Below, piece after piece: positions 9,509 through 18,986 of a stretch of DNA of 64,000 nucleotides. The translations under genes were made by a program, and so were the position numbers. Numbering within the stretch: the first letter of the stretch is position 1; each line of letters begins with the position of its first letter. Origin of the DNA: Bradyrhizobium sp. CCBAU 51765 (GTDB lineage: Bacteria; Pseudomonadota; Alphaproteobacteria; Rhizobiales; Xanthobacteraceae); the NCBI RefSeq assembly GCF_015291725.1, contig NZ_CP030038.1, positions 434,001-498,000 on the forward strand. Reading direction: 5' to 3'. The notes under the pieces are model-generated. The model saw only the letters and a list, made by a program, of their open reading frames with translations. It had not been told where the DNA came from and ran no database searches.

Positions 9509-10420
9509 TCAGCCTGATGCCGGTGCCGTTCGCCCCGCCAGCACGGTCCGCGCTGTCGCGACGAACGCCTGCGCCGCCGGCGACAGCGTCCGGCCTTGGC
9601 GCTGCAGCAGCGACACCGGACGGGTGATGGCCGGCCGCACCAGCGGTCTTGCGATCAGCGTGGGAAACTGATCGGCCGGCAGCATCGTGGCGGGGAGAAT
9701 GGCGAGGCCGAGGCCCTGCGCCGTCATGGCGAGGGCAGTGTTGATCAGCGTCACTTCATAGGTCGGATCGAGGCGCTTGCCCTGCGCGCTCAGGGCCTGA
9801 TCGATCTGCATCCGGATCCGGCTCTCGCGGCGCATCGCAATGGTCGGCAGTTGCGCCAGCTCGTCCCATGTGAGGGAGCGACGTGCCGCGAAGTCGGCGG
9901 TGCGGCGGCCGATGGCGCTGAGGCGGCCGCTCGTCAGCGTCTCGATCGTCATGTCGGCGAATTCGCCCTCCGCGCTGCCGATCGCGAACTCCGCATCGGT
10001 TGCGGTCAGGCGTGGTACGAGATCGTCGGCGGCAACATCCCGCATGTCGATCTCGATGTCGGGATGGCTGGCGCGGAATTTCGCCAGAACCAGGGGTAGC
10101 AGCGCCGATGCGGTGCCGGCCGAGGAGAGAAACGCAACGCGGCCGGCGCGGGCCTGCGCGAGGTCGCGCATGCGGCGCGACAGGCCTTGCGCATCGCTCA
10201 GCATGCGTTCGGCGGCATCGAACGCCTCGTCGGCGGCCAGCGTCGGCTGCACCGAGCGCGTGGAGCGGTCGAACAGTTTGACGCCGAGCTGGGCTTCGAG
10301 CTGCTGGATCAACAGGCTCGCCGCCGACTGCGTGATGCCGAGCTCGCGCGCGGCCCGTGTAATGCTGCGCGTCCGGTACACGCCGGTGAAGGTCCGCAAT
10401 TGGCGCAAGGTGACATTCAT
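9509..10420 (-). CDS. LysR-family transcriptional regulator
   Basis: LysR-type regulator, 303 aa. The N-terminal winged helix is clear: LRQLRTFTGVYRTRSITRAA, then ELGITQSAASLLIQQLEAQ and LFDRSTRSVQPT. The effector-binding domain begins around residue 90. The ATG at MNVTLRQ is preferred over a TTG two codons upstream. It is divergent from a FAD monooxygenase gene across 108 bp, the usual arrangement in which the LysR protein controls the divergent catabolic gene. The coinducer is unknown but is presumably an aromatic or related acid. Confidence 0.92.
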   Translation of the reverse strand: MNVTLRQLRTFTGVYRTRSITRAARELGITQSAASLLIQQLEAQLGVKLFDRSTRSVQPTLAADEAFDAAERMLSDAQGLSRRMRDLAQARAGRVAFLSSAGTASALLPLVLAKFRASHPDIEIDMRDVAADDLVPRLTATDAEFAIGSAEGEFADMTIETLTSGRLSAIGRRTADFAARRSLTWDELAQLPTIAMRRESRIRMQIDQALSAQGKRLDPTYEVTLINTALAMTAQGLGLAILPATMLPADQFPTLIARPLVRPAITRPVSLLQRQGRTLSPAAQAFVATARTVLAGRTAPASG

Positions 10421-10528
10421 AGGCAAAGCTCATGAATTGATGAGTTCTTTCTGGCTTATCGCATAAACGGACCTGCAATAAAATGCATGCTGCGGGCAAC
10501 GAATTCCGCGGCGATAGAGGAAACGAGC

Positions 10529-12169
10529 ATGAGGACACAGGTGCTGGTGGTAGGCGCCGGGCCCGTCGGATTGACCGCGGCGATGGACCTGGCCTCGCGC
10601 GGGATCGATGTCATCGTCGCGGAGATCCGTCACGCCGGCGATCCGCCCAGCGTCAAGTGCAATCACGTGTCGGCGCGCTCGATGGAGATTTTTCGACGGC
10701 TCGGCGTTGCCGCCAAGCTGCGCGATGCGGGGCTCCCTGCGGACTTTCCCAACGACTGCTCCTACCGGACCACGGCGACTGGCATCGAGCTGTGCCGCAT
10801 CGACATTCCCTCGCGCGCGCACCGCTATAGCGCGACCGGCGGCCCCGACACCTGGTGGCCGACGCCCGAGCCGCCGCACCGGATCAACCAGATCTATCTC
10901 GAACCGATCCTGTTCAGCCATGCCGCGGCGCAGCCGCGGATCAATATCCTGGCGCGCACGGAAATCATCGAGATCGAGCAGCACGACGACCGTGTCGTCG
11001 CACTGGCGCGCGATCTCGACAGCGGAAATTCACTTCGCATCGAAGCCAGCTTCGTGATCGGCTGCGACGGCAGCCGCTCCCTCGTTCGCAAATCGATCGG
11101 CGCCAGCCTGTCCGGCACACCCGTAATCCAGCGCGTGCAGTCTACCTTCATCGAAGCGCCGCAACTGAAAGAGTTGATGGGCGCACACAAGCCGGCCTGG
11201 ATGGTGCTCTCGCTCAATCCGCGCCGCTCCGGCACCACCGTTGCGATCGACGGTCTCGATCGCTGGCTGATCCACAATCACCTCAAGCCCGACGAGCCCG
11301 AGTTCGATTCGGTCGATCGCGACTGGGCCATCCGTGCCATCCTCGGCGTCGACGAGCGCTTCGAATACCGGGTGCTCAGCAAGGAGGACTGGGTCGGACG
11401 TCGTCTCGTGGCCGATCGCTTCCGCGACCGCAGGGTCTTCATCTGCGGCGACGCCGCGCATCTGTGGATGCCCTATGCCGGCTACGGCATGAATGCGGGC
11501 ATTGCGGACGCCGTCGACCTCTGCTGGCAATTGGCGGCGCATCTGAACGGCTGGGCCCCGGCTGCGATCCTCGATGCCTATGAGGCGGAGCGCCAGCCCA
11601 TCACCGAGCAGGTGTCGCGCTTTGCGATGGACCATGCGATGAAGATGATGGCCCAGCGCGGCGGCGTCTCGGCGGAGATCGAGGACGACACGCCGCGCGG
11701 CCATGCGGCGCGCGCAGCGCTGGCGAGAGCGGCCTACGATCTCAACGTGCAGCAATATTGCTGCGCTGGCCTCAACTTCGGCTACTATTACGACGCCTCG
11801 CCGATCATCGCCTATGATGGCGAGACACCGCCGCCCTACGCGATGGGGAGCTTCACGCCCTCCACCGTGCCAGGCGCCCGCGCGCCGCATCTGTTCCTGC
11901 GCGACGGACGATCGCTCTACGATGCGTTCGGCGCTGGCTACACATTGTTGCGGTTCGACCCGGCGATCGATGTGACGCGGCTGCAATCTGCCGCGAAGGA
12001 GCGTGGCGTGCCGCTCGCGCTGGTCGACATCGCGCCTGATGAGGCGAACGGCGCCTATGCTGAAAAGCTGGTGCTGGCGCGGCCCGACCAGCACATCGCC
12101 TGGCGCGGGCAAGCTGCGCCCGAAAATCCACTGGGCTTGCTGGCGCGCATCACCGGCGCTGCGGCGTAA
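10529..12169 (+). CDS. FAD-dependent aromatic monooxygenase (PheA/TfdB type)
   Basis: Class A flavin monooxygenase, 546 aa, expected to hydroxylate an aromatic substrate with NAD(P)H and O2. The N-terminal Rossmann motif is VVGAGPVGLTAAMDLASRG. FVIGCDGSRSLVRK is the DG motif and VFICGDAAHLWMPYAGYGMN is the GD motif for the FAD ribityl chain. The roughly 150-residue C-terminal part fits the thioredoxin-like domain of phenol hydroxylases. Start MRTQVLVVGAG is chosen (GAGG upstream); a frame-open ATG 14 codons earlier lacks conservation. It is divergent from a LysR gene and followed, after a strong hairpin, by a Bug receptor, suggesting uptake and oxidation of one compound. Confidence 0.9.
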   Translation: MRTQVLVVGAGPVGLTAAMDLASRGIDVIVAEIRHAGDPPSVKCNHVSARSMEIFRRLGVAAKLRDAGLPADFPNDCSYRTTATGIELCRIDIPSRAHRYSATGGPDTWWPTPEPPHRINQIYLEPILFSHAAAQPRINILARTEIIEIEQHDDRVVALARDLDSGNSLRIEASFVIGCDGSRSLVRKSIGASLSGTPVIQRVQSTFIEAPQLKELMGAHKPAWMVLSLNPRRSGTTVAIDGLDRWLIHNHLKPDEPEFDSVDRDWAIRAILGVDERFEYRVLSKEDWVGRRLVADRFRDRRVFICGDAAHLWMPYAGYGMNAGIADAVDLCWQLAAHLNGWAPAAILDAYEAERQPITEQVSRFAMDHAMKMMAQRGGVSAEIEDDTPRGHAARAALARAAYDLNVQQYCCAGLNFGYYYDASPIIAYDGETPPPYAMGSFTPSTVPGARAPHLFLRDGRSLYDAFGAGYTLLRFDPAIDVTRLQSAAKERGVPLALVDIAPDEANGAYAEKLVLARPDQHIAWRGQAAPENPLGLLARITGAAA

Positions 12170-12184
12170 GGCGACTTCAAGCGG

Positions 12185-12212
12185 ACGGCCGGCGGCGCCG
12201 GCCGCCGGCCGT
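12185..12212. terminator. Perfect 12-bp GC hairpin between monooxygenase and Bug genes
   Basis: ACGGCCGGCGGC and GCCGCCGGCCGT pair perfectly around the loop GCCG, followed by GTTTC. It lies 15 bp after the monooxygenase stop and probably attenuates or processes the transcript before the Bug gene. Confidence 0.6.
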
Positions 12213-12247
12213 GTTTCAAGAACAAGAGCACACTTAAGGAGGAGAAC

Positions 12248-13228
12248 GTGTTTCACGTTGCAAGGCGCCGCATCCTGGCCGTGCTGACGGCTGCGACTTT
12301 CGCTGTGTTGCCTCTGGAGGCAGGCCGTGCCGCCTATCCCGAGCAATTGATCAAGATCATGGTGACCTTCCCGCCCGGCGGCAGCGCCGACACCGTCATC
12401 CGCGCGCTCGAGCCGTTGGTCTCGGCCGAGCTCAAGCAGAGCCTGGTCATCGAGAACCGCGCCGGCGCCGGCGGCAACATCGGCATGGCCGCCGTCGCGC
12501 AGGCCAAGCCCGACGGCTACACGCTCGGCGTGGCGCCGGCGGGCGCGCTGACGGTGAATCCGCACCTCAATTCCGCGATGCCGTTCGAGCTGAAGGATCT
12601 CGCGCCCATCACCCTGCTTGCGGAAATTCCCTTTGTGCTGGTCGCCTCCGCGAATGTCCCGGCGCACAGCACGGCGGAGACGATCGCGCTCGCCAAGGCC
12701 AAGCCGGGCGCGCTGTCGATCGGACATGGCGGCAACTCGACGGCGATGCATTTGACCGCCGCGCTGTTCACGCAGAAGGCCGGGATCGCCATGGAACTGG
12801 TCCCGTATCGCGGGACAGCGCCGGCGACGGTCGATGTTCTCGCGGGGCACGTCCCCTTCGCAGTGCTGGACATTCCGTCGTCGCGGCAATTGATCCTCGA
12901 TGGCAAGCTCAATGCGATCGGCGTTTCCTCCGCGCGCCGCCTTCCGTCCTTGCCCGATGTACCGACGCTGGCCGAGAGCGGTATTGCGGGCTTCGAATCC
13001 GTGGGCTGGTTCGGGCTCGTTGCTCCCGCCGGCACGCCTGCGGATGTCATTGGCCGGCTGAACGAAGCCTTCACCAAAGCCCTGAAGGATCCTTCGGTGG
13101 CGGAAAAGATCCGGACCCTCGGCGCAGAGCCAGCACCGACATCGCCCGGGCAGTTCGGCCGCTTCATTCAGAACGAAAGCACGAAATGGGGCAAGCTCAT
13201 CAGCGAGGCCGGGATCAAGGCGAATTAG
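12248..13228 (+). CDS. Bug/TctC-family solute receptor
   Basis: Second periplasmic Bug receptor of the window, 326 aa. The signal peptide covers about residues 1-27 (LAVLTAATFAVLPLEAGRA). Family blocks are IKIMVTFPPGGSADTVIRAL, VIENRAGAGGNIG, LVPYRGTAPATVDVLAGHV and VGWFGLVAPAGTP. The start is GTG, with an excellent AAGGAGG six bases upstream. No permease gene is adjacent. It sits directly behind the FAD monooxygenase, so it likely binds that enzyme's substrate or a related acid; this is inference from position only. Confidence 0.92.
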   Translation: MFHVARRRILAVLTAATFAVLPLEAGRAAYPEQLIKIMVTFPPGGSADTVIRALEPLVSAELKQSLVIENRAGAGGNIGMAAVAQAKPDGYTLGVAPAGALTVNPHLNSAMPFELKDLAPITLLAEIPFVLVASANVPAHSTAETIALAKAKPGALSIGHGGNSTAMHLTAALFTQKAGIAMELVPYRGTAPATVDVLAGHVPFAVLDIPSSRQLILDGKLNAIGVSSARRLPSLPDVPTLAESGIAGFESVGWFGLVAPAGTPADVIGRLNEAFTKALKDPSVAEKIRTLGAEPAPTSPGQFGRFIQNESTKWGKLISEAGIKAN

Positions 13229-13237
13229 GTTCGCTCG

Positions 13238-14047
13238 TCACGCCACGCCGACCGGCTTTTCCAGATCGGCCCAGATCTTCGCAAAGTAATCCTGGAACTG
13301 CGGGTCGGTCCGCAGTGCCGCCGGGTCACGGCCGGCGCGGGGCAGGTCGATCACGTGCAGCGCACGGACCATGGCCGGCCGTGCGCTCAGGACCAGTACA
13401 CGATCGGCCATGGCGATGGCCTCGCCGATGTCGTGGGTGACGAGAATGGCGCTCTTGCCGCGCTCGGCGATGATTCGAGAGACGTCGGCCTGCATCAGCA
13501 GCCGGGTCTGGAAGTCGAGCGCCGAGAACGGCTCGTCGAGCAGGATGACCTCGGGATCGAAGGCCAGCGTGCGCATGATGGCGACGCGCTGGCGCATGCC
13601 GCCGGAGAGCGCGGCCGGCTTGGCATGCTCGAACCCGGCGAGGCCATAGGCCTTGATCAGCTCCAGCGCGATCTCGCGCGCGCGAGGTTTTGGTGTCTTG
13701 CGGATCTCCAGCCCAAGCATGACGTTGTCGAGCACGCTGCGCCACGGCAACAGCAGGTCCTTCTGCAGCATGTAGCCGACATGACCGGCGGCATCGTCGA
13801 CGCGGCGGCCGCCGACCTCGACATGGCCGCGGGTCGGCCGCAGCAGCCCGGCAATGGCGTTGAACAGCGTAGATTTGCCGCAGCCCGAAGGACCGACGAT
13901 TGCCAACGTCTCGCCGCGGCGGAGCTCGAAGTCCACTTTCCGGATCGCCTCGACCGGCCGGCCGGCGCCATCGAAGGTGACGCCGAGATTCTCGGCGCGC
14001 AGCACGATCGGCGCCGCTTCAGCGAGAGTCTGCGCGAGCGCGTTCAT
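13238..14047 (-). CDS. NitT/TauT-type ABC transporter ATP-binding protein
   Basis: Cytoplasmic ATPase of an importer, 269 aa. It shows Walker A GPSGCGKST, Q-loop LQKDLLLPW, signature LSGGMRQRVAI, Walker B VILLDEPFSALD and the H-loop LVTHDIGEA. This pattern (LLPW, DEPFSALD) is typical of nitrate/taurine/pyrimidine-precursor importers. Its ATG overlaps the stop of rutD by an ATGA, so it is translationally coupled as the last gene of the six-gene operon. It pairs with the permease at 14870 and the binding protein at 16792. Start MNALAQT is chosen over upstream frame extension into rutD. Confidence 0.95.
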   Translation of the reverse strand: MNALAQTLAEAAPIVLRAENLGVTFDGAGRPVEAIRKVDFELRRGETLAIVGPSGCGKSTLFNAIAGLLRPTRGHVEVGGRRVDDAAGHVGYMLQKDLLLPWRSVLDNVMLGLEIRKTPKPRAREIALELIKAYGLAGFEHAKPAALSGGMRQRVAIMRTLAFDPEVILLDEPFSALDFQTRLLMQADVSRIIAERGKSAILVTHDIGEAIAMADRVLVLSARPAMVRALHVIDLPRAGRDPAALRTDPQFQDYFAKIWADLEKPVGVA

Positions 14048-14835
14048 CGGTCCACCTCCTTGCAGAAGCCGAGCAGCGTGTCGTTGAAGATTCCTGGCGT
14101 GACCACGGTGAAGGCGTGTGCGCCCCAATCGACCTCGTGCACCCGCGCCCCGGGAATGGCGGCAGCGAGCTCGCGGGTGAGATAGGCCGGCACCAGCGCG
14201 TCGTCTTTTGCCGAGGACAGCAGCGTCGGCACGTTGATCTCAGCGAGGCGCCTGCCGCCCTCGAACGCCAGAAACATGTCGATTCGCTGGTTCATCGTCG
14301 CGACGGGCGGGAAATGCTTGAGGATGCGCTCTTCCTCGGCGTCGAGATGGGCGATGTTCTCGGAGATCCATTGCGGTGGATAGAGGAACAGCGGCTGCGC
14401 CCGCACGTAGGCCTGCGGGCCGGATTGGTTCAGCAATGCTTTGCGGATTTCGAAGCAGCGCCGCAGGAACGGATCGGCGCGGCCCCAGCCGTTGACGACA
14501 ACGAGGCTGCGCAGGCGTTTCGGATGGCGCAGCGCCAGCTCGATGCCGACGATGCCGCCGATGGCGTGGCCGACCACATGCGCGGTGTCGACGCCGGCAT
14601 GGTCGAGCACGCAGGCGACGTCGTCGGCCATGCCGGCGATGCTGCGGCTGGCAGCCGCGCTGCGGCCGGTGCCGACATGATCGTAGAGAATGACCTGGTG
14701 TCGCTCCGCCAGCGCGTCGAGCTGCGGTGCCCAGAACGAGCCGCTGCCACCCATGCCGGCCGAGAGCACGACCGGCGTGCCGCGCCCGTGAACCTCGTAA
14801 TAGATATCGGCATCCTCGCCGCGCGCAAAAGCCAT
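14044..14835 (-). CDS. rutD: Aminoacrylate hydrolase-like alpha/beta hydrolase RutD
   Basis: Alpha/beta hydrolase, 263 aa, assigned to RutD, which is proposed to assist conversion of 3-aminoacrylate to malonic semialdehyde in the Rut uracil pathway. Landmarks shared with E. coli RutD as I recall it are VVGHAIGGIVGIELAL, VVNGWGRADPF, AQPLFLYPPQWI and a late GAHAF. The nucleophile elbow reads G-H-A-I-G, without the usual Ser, as in E. coli RutD. It lies in an operon with rutB and rutC, which strengthens the assignment. Spacing to the upstream permease is 34 bp, and the next gene overlaps by 4 bp. Confidence 0.9.
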   Translation of the reverse strand: MAFARGEDADIYYEVHGRGTPVVLSAGMGGSGSFWAPQLDALAERHQVILYDHVGTGRSAAASRSIAGMADDVACVLDHAGVDTAHVVGHAIGGIVGIELALRHPKRLRSLVVVNGWGRADPFLRRCFEIRKALLNQSGPQAYVRAQPLFLYPPQWISENIAHLDAEEERILKHFPPVATMNQRIDMFLAFEGGRRLAEINVPTLLSSAKDDALVPAYLTRELAAAIPGARVHEVDWGAHAFTVVTPGIFNDTLLGFCKEVDR

Positions 14836-14869
14836 GACGTCCCAGCTGTTGAAGTGATGTCGTTTCGGA

Positions 14870-15667
14870 TCAGGAGAGCAGGCGCCGTTCGATCAGGTCG
14901 ATCGCGCCGTACATCAGGAGCGCCACCACCATCAGCGCCGCGATGCCGACCCAGACTGCGTTGAGGTCGTAGAGAACGCCCGCGTAGTAGATCATGTAGC
15001 CGAGGCCCTCTTTCGAGGCGATGTACTCGCCGACGACGGCGCCGATCAGGGCGAAGCCGACATTGAGGCGGAAGGCCGCGACGATCCACGGCATCGCGCC
15101 GGGCACGATGACGGTGCGCCAGGTCTTCAGCCGGCTGGCACCGAGCGAGCGCAACAGCTTGACGAGATCGGCATCGACCTCCTTGGCGCCCTGGAGCGCG
15201 GTGATCACAGCGACGATGAAGGTGATGATCGCCGCGATCGCGATCTTCGAGGAGAGGCCGATGCCGAACCAGACGATGATCAGCGGCGCCAGCGCGATTT
15301 TCGGCAGGCCGTTGAGCGCGACGAGGTAGGGACGCAGCACGGCGGCGCCGGTCGGGACCAGCCACAACGACAGGCCCGCCGCGCTGCCGAGCACCGTTCC
15401 GATCAGGAAGCCGGCGATGGCTTCCCATGCGGTGAGCGCGGCGTCGCGGAGCAGCTCGCCGCTGCCGATCAGCTTGCCCGCCTTGGCGATGATGCCGCTC
15501 GGCTGGCCGTAGAGATAGACGGCGATCAACCCGAACCGGATCGCGAGCTCCCACGCCGCCAGCAGCGCTATCAACAACGCGATCTGGAGCAGCGCGATGC
15601 GAACCGCGGACGGCAGTTTGACTCGCGTTCCCGTCACCGCAGCCTGGCCGGCGTCGAGCACGGCCAC
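14870..15667 (-). CDS. ABC transporter permease (BPD type, NitT/TauT family)
   Basis: Integral membrane subunit of the importer, 265 aa with about six helices. The first is IALLQIALLIALLAAWELAI. The cytoplasmic EAA-like coupling loop is seen as LRSLGASRLKTWRTVIVPGA. The start is GTG, one base after the rutC stop, so translation is coupled. It works with the ATPase at 13238 and the periplasmic protein at 16792. The substrate is probably a pyrimidine or a nitrogenous ring compound, given the rut genes in the same operon; this is inference. Confidence 0.93.
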   Translation of the reverse strand: MAVLDAGQAAVTGTRVKLPSAVRIALLQIALLIALLAAWELAIRFGLIAVYLYGQPSGIIAKAGKLIGSGELLRDAALTAWEAIAGFLIGTVLGSAAGLSLWLVPTGAAVLRPYLVALNGLPKIALAPLIIVWFGIGLSSKIAIAAIITFIVAVITALQGAKEVDADLVKLLRSLGASRLKTWRTVIVPGAMPWIVAAFRLNVGFALIGAVVGEYIASKEGLGYMIYYAGVLYDLNAVWVGIAALMVVALLMYGAIDLIERRLLS

Positions 15668-15668
15668 C

Positions 15669-16051
15669 TCACGGCCTCTTGTGCGCGATCGAGGCGATCT
15701 CGACGAGACAGGCCGGCTTCACGAGACCGCACTGGATGCAGAAGCGCGCCGGCTTCTCGCCCGGAAAATACTCGGCATAGACCTTGTTGACGGCGGCATA
15801 GTTCGCCCAGTCGGTGATGAAGATCGAGTTGAAGGTGACGTCGGCAAGGCTCGAGCCCGCTGTCTCCAGCACGCGCTTGATCGTTTCCAGGATGTGCCGG
15901 GTCTGGCCGGCGGCATCGCCCTCGTGGACGACGTCGTTGTTGGCATCGAAGGCCAGCGTACCCGACACGTAGATCACGTTGTCGGCCATCATGCCCGGCG
16001 AGAACGGGGCGATGGGGGCGTGGGTGCCCGGCGGAATGATGGCGCGGTCGG

Positions 16052-16055
<4 letters not shown>
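15669..16055 (-). CDS. rutC: Aminoacrylate deaminase RutC (RidA family)
   Basis: RidA/YjgF-fold protein, 128 aa, matching E. coli RutC in length and sequence: [66 protein letters not shown]. RutC acts on the 3-aminoacrylate released in uracil ring catabolism. Its ATG overlaps the rutB stop by an ATGA. The start [10 protein letters not shown] is fixed by this overlap and by the family; frame extension upstream runs through rutB. Confidence 0.95.
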
Positions 16056-16791
<736 letters not shown>

Positions 16792-16792
<1 letters not shown>

Positions 16793-17805
16793 CACACCAG
16801 ACCGAACTGCTTGGTGGCCTGCTCGGCAAAGCGGTTGTCGACCATCCGCGCATAGGGAAGGGCGGACTGCACCGCGCCGCCGCCCTGTTCGAGCTGCATC
16901 GCGCGGTCCCACTCATCCGCGGAAATGGTCGGATTGCGCGGGATCGCGGTCTTGGAGCCGAAGAAGTTCTTCGTTGCGCTCGCGACCACCGACGGCGTGA
17001 CTTTCGGGAAATACTTTTCGGCGACCTCGGTGAAGACGGCATTGTTCTCGTGCATCAGCTTCTGCGCTTCCGCGATCGCGTTGCAGAAGCCCTGCACCGC
17101 GGCCGGATTGCTCGCGATCGTCTCTTCGGTCGCCATCGCGGTGGTGAAGCAGAGCGAACCGAGCGCGTCGGCAAAGGACAGCACGGGGACGAGGCCGAAC
17201 TGCTCGGCGGCGATGCTGACGTCCCATTCGAACGCGGTGGCGATGTCGGCGCGGCCGTCCTTCACGGCGGCGGCCTGCGCGCCCGGCGGAAGCTCGAGGA
17301 AGGTGACGCCGGCTTCCTTGGGATCGAACTTGCCGATGGTCTTGATCGCGTAGGTCGGCACCTGGATCGTCGAGGACGGGAATTTCAGCGTGGCGATGGT
17401 CTTGCCGCGCAGATCCTCGATCGTCCTGATCTTGCTGTCGGGCTTGGCGATGCCCCACATCGACACGCCGCCGACGATCTTGGCGATGTTCTTGATCTTG
17501 CCGCCCTCGCGAACGGCGTTGACCGACATGCCCGGGCTGGTGACACCGATCTGGCCGCGTCCCGAAAGCAGGATCGGCACCGGCAGCGCGATGCCGCCGG
17601 CGGTGGCGAGGTCGGCATCCAGGCCGTGCTTGGCGAACAGCCCTTTGTCCGCGGCGACATAAAGTGAGTTGTACATGCCGAGCCGCAGCGCTTCGGTGAT
17701 GGCCACTTTGGTGCCGGCCGAGAAAGCCGGGGCACTCAGGCCCGCCAGCGGTGCCGTTGCCGCGCCGAGCAGTGAATACTTCATGAGGTCGCGTCTGTTG
17801 ATCAC
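16792..17805 (-). CDS. ABC transporter periplasmic substrate-binding protein (NitT/TauT, SsuA/ThiY-like)
   Basis: Periplasmic binding protein, 337 aa, first gene of the operon. It begins [20 protein letters not shown], a Tat-like twin-Arg signal with an AFSAG cleavage region. The fold shows [20 protein letters not shown] and [19 protein letters not shown], typical of the NMT1/SsuA group. The GTG start has AAGGA seven bases upstream. Cotranscription with rutB suggests that the ligand is a pyrimidine, a pyrimidine degradation intermediate or a structurally similar compound. The ligand is not proven by sequence. Confidence 0.92.
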
Positions 17806-17944
17806 GTCCCTGTCCTTTAGCTTGTCAGAACAGTGGGTTACGCCCTGTTCTGCCTAATTGACGATCATCCCCGGTCTTCGCCCAAAATCTTTGCATCGGA
17901 GATTTTTATTAACAATCCGGAATAGAGAGATATATTTATAAGGA
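17806..17944. promoter_or_regulatory. Divergent promoter region of the rut-ABC operon and its LysR gene
   Basis: A 139-bp divergent gap, AT-rich toward the LysR gene (GAGATTTTTATTAACAATCC, AGATATATTTATAAGG). This is the expected site for LysR binding and for both promoters. No operator can be assigned with certainty. Confidence 0.5.
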
Positions 17945-18865
17945 ATGCCGATAGATCAGCTCGACCTCAAGCAGCTCCGCGCCTTCGTTTGCGTTGTCGA
18001 GACCGGCAGCTTCAGCGCTGCAGCGCGGGCGCTCGGGATGTCGCAATCCGCCGTCAGCCAGGCGGTGCGCCAGCTCGAAGACGGATTGCGCGTGCGGCTG
18101 CTCGACCGCACCACGCGAAAACTCCAGCTCAGCAAGGTCGGCGCGGATTTCATGCCGGGCATTCAGCGCCTGCTCGCCGATCTCGATCGCCAGCTCCAGG
18201 ATCTACGCGACCTGCGTGAGCATCGCCGCGGTCACGTCACGGTGGCTTGCGTGCCGTCGGTGGCGCTGCGGCTGATGCCGCGCGTGCTCGCCGCGTTTCA
18301 GCGCGAGCATCCGATGGTGGCGGTGACGCTGAAGGAGATTTCGCGGCATCAGATCTTTGCGGCGCTGCGTGGTGGCGATGCCGATCTCGGCATTGCGAAC
18401 GTGCCAGGCGACGATCCCGAGCTCGATGCCGCGCGCCTGCTGGTGGACAATTTCGCGCTGGTGATGCGCCGCGATCACCCGCTCGCCGCGCGCGATGCCG
18501 TGAGCTGGGCCGAGGCGTCGAAAGCGGGCCTCGTGGTCATGGCATCAGGCACCGGCATCCGGCTCGAGATCGAGCGCGGAGTCGCCGAACTCGGCCAGGG
18601 CACGCCGATCCACGAAGCCGAGCATCCGGCGACGCTGCTGGCCCTGGTCGAGGCCGGCGTCGGCGTTGCGCCGCTGCCGAGTCTCGCCTGGCCCGAGGCC
18701 AGCCATCCCGTGCTCACCTGGCGCAAGCTGGTCGATCCCGTGATTGAGCGCGAACTCTATCTGATCTGGCGCATCGGCCGCGATCTGTCGCCGGCCGCGC
18801 GCGCACTCCAGCGCGGCATTCTGGCGGGCGCGCAGGCGATCCGCGAGCGCAGCTTCGCCAACTGA
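17945..18865 (+). CDS. LysR-family regulator divergent from the rut-ABC operon
   Basis: LysR-type regulator, 306 aa: LKQLRAFVCVVETGSFSAAA, ALGMSQSAVSQAVRQLED and LLDRTTRKLQLSKVG define the HTH. The effector domain starts near residue 90. It is transcribed away from the binding-protein/rutBC/permease/rutD/ATPase operon, so it is the likely activator of that operon. E. coli rut genes are instead controlled by the TetR-type RutR, so this would be a different regulatory logic. AAGGA lies almost against the ATG (two bases), unusually close. Confidence 0.92.
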   Translation: MPIDQLDLKQLRAFVCVVETGSFSAAARALGMSQSAVSQAVRQLEDGLRVRLLDRTTRKLQLSKVGADFMPGIQRLLADLDRQLQDLRDLREHRRGHVTVACVPSVALRLMPRVLAAFQREHPMVAVTLKEISRHQIFAALRGGDADLGIANVPGDDPELDAARLLVDNFALVMRRDHPLAARDAVSWAEASKAGLVVMASGTGIRLEIERGVAELGQGTPIHEAEHPATLLALVEAGVGVAPLPSLAWPEASHPVLTWRKLVDPVIERELYLIWRIGRDLSPAARALQRGILAGAQAIRERSFAN

Positions 18866-18986
18866 TGCCTTGCGCCGCCGGCGAAGCAGTGCTCTCGCCA
18901 CCAGAGCGTTGACGGCTTGAACCTGTTATGGGTGCGGACCGACCTAGCAACATCCGCCGCCAGGCGAGAGTCAGTGAATCACCACA

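Noticed and set aside
11030..12889. 619-codon minus-strand frame
   Set aside because: Runs across two well-supported plus-strand genes and their gap; no domain.
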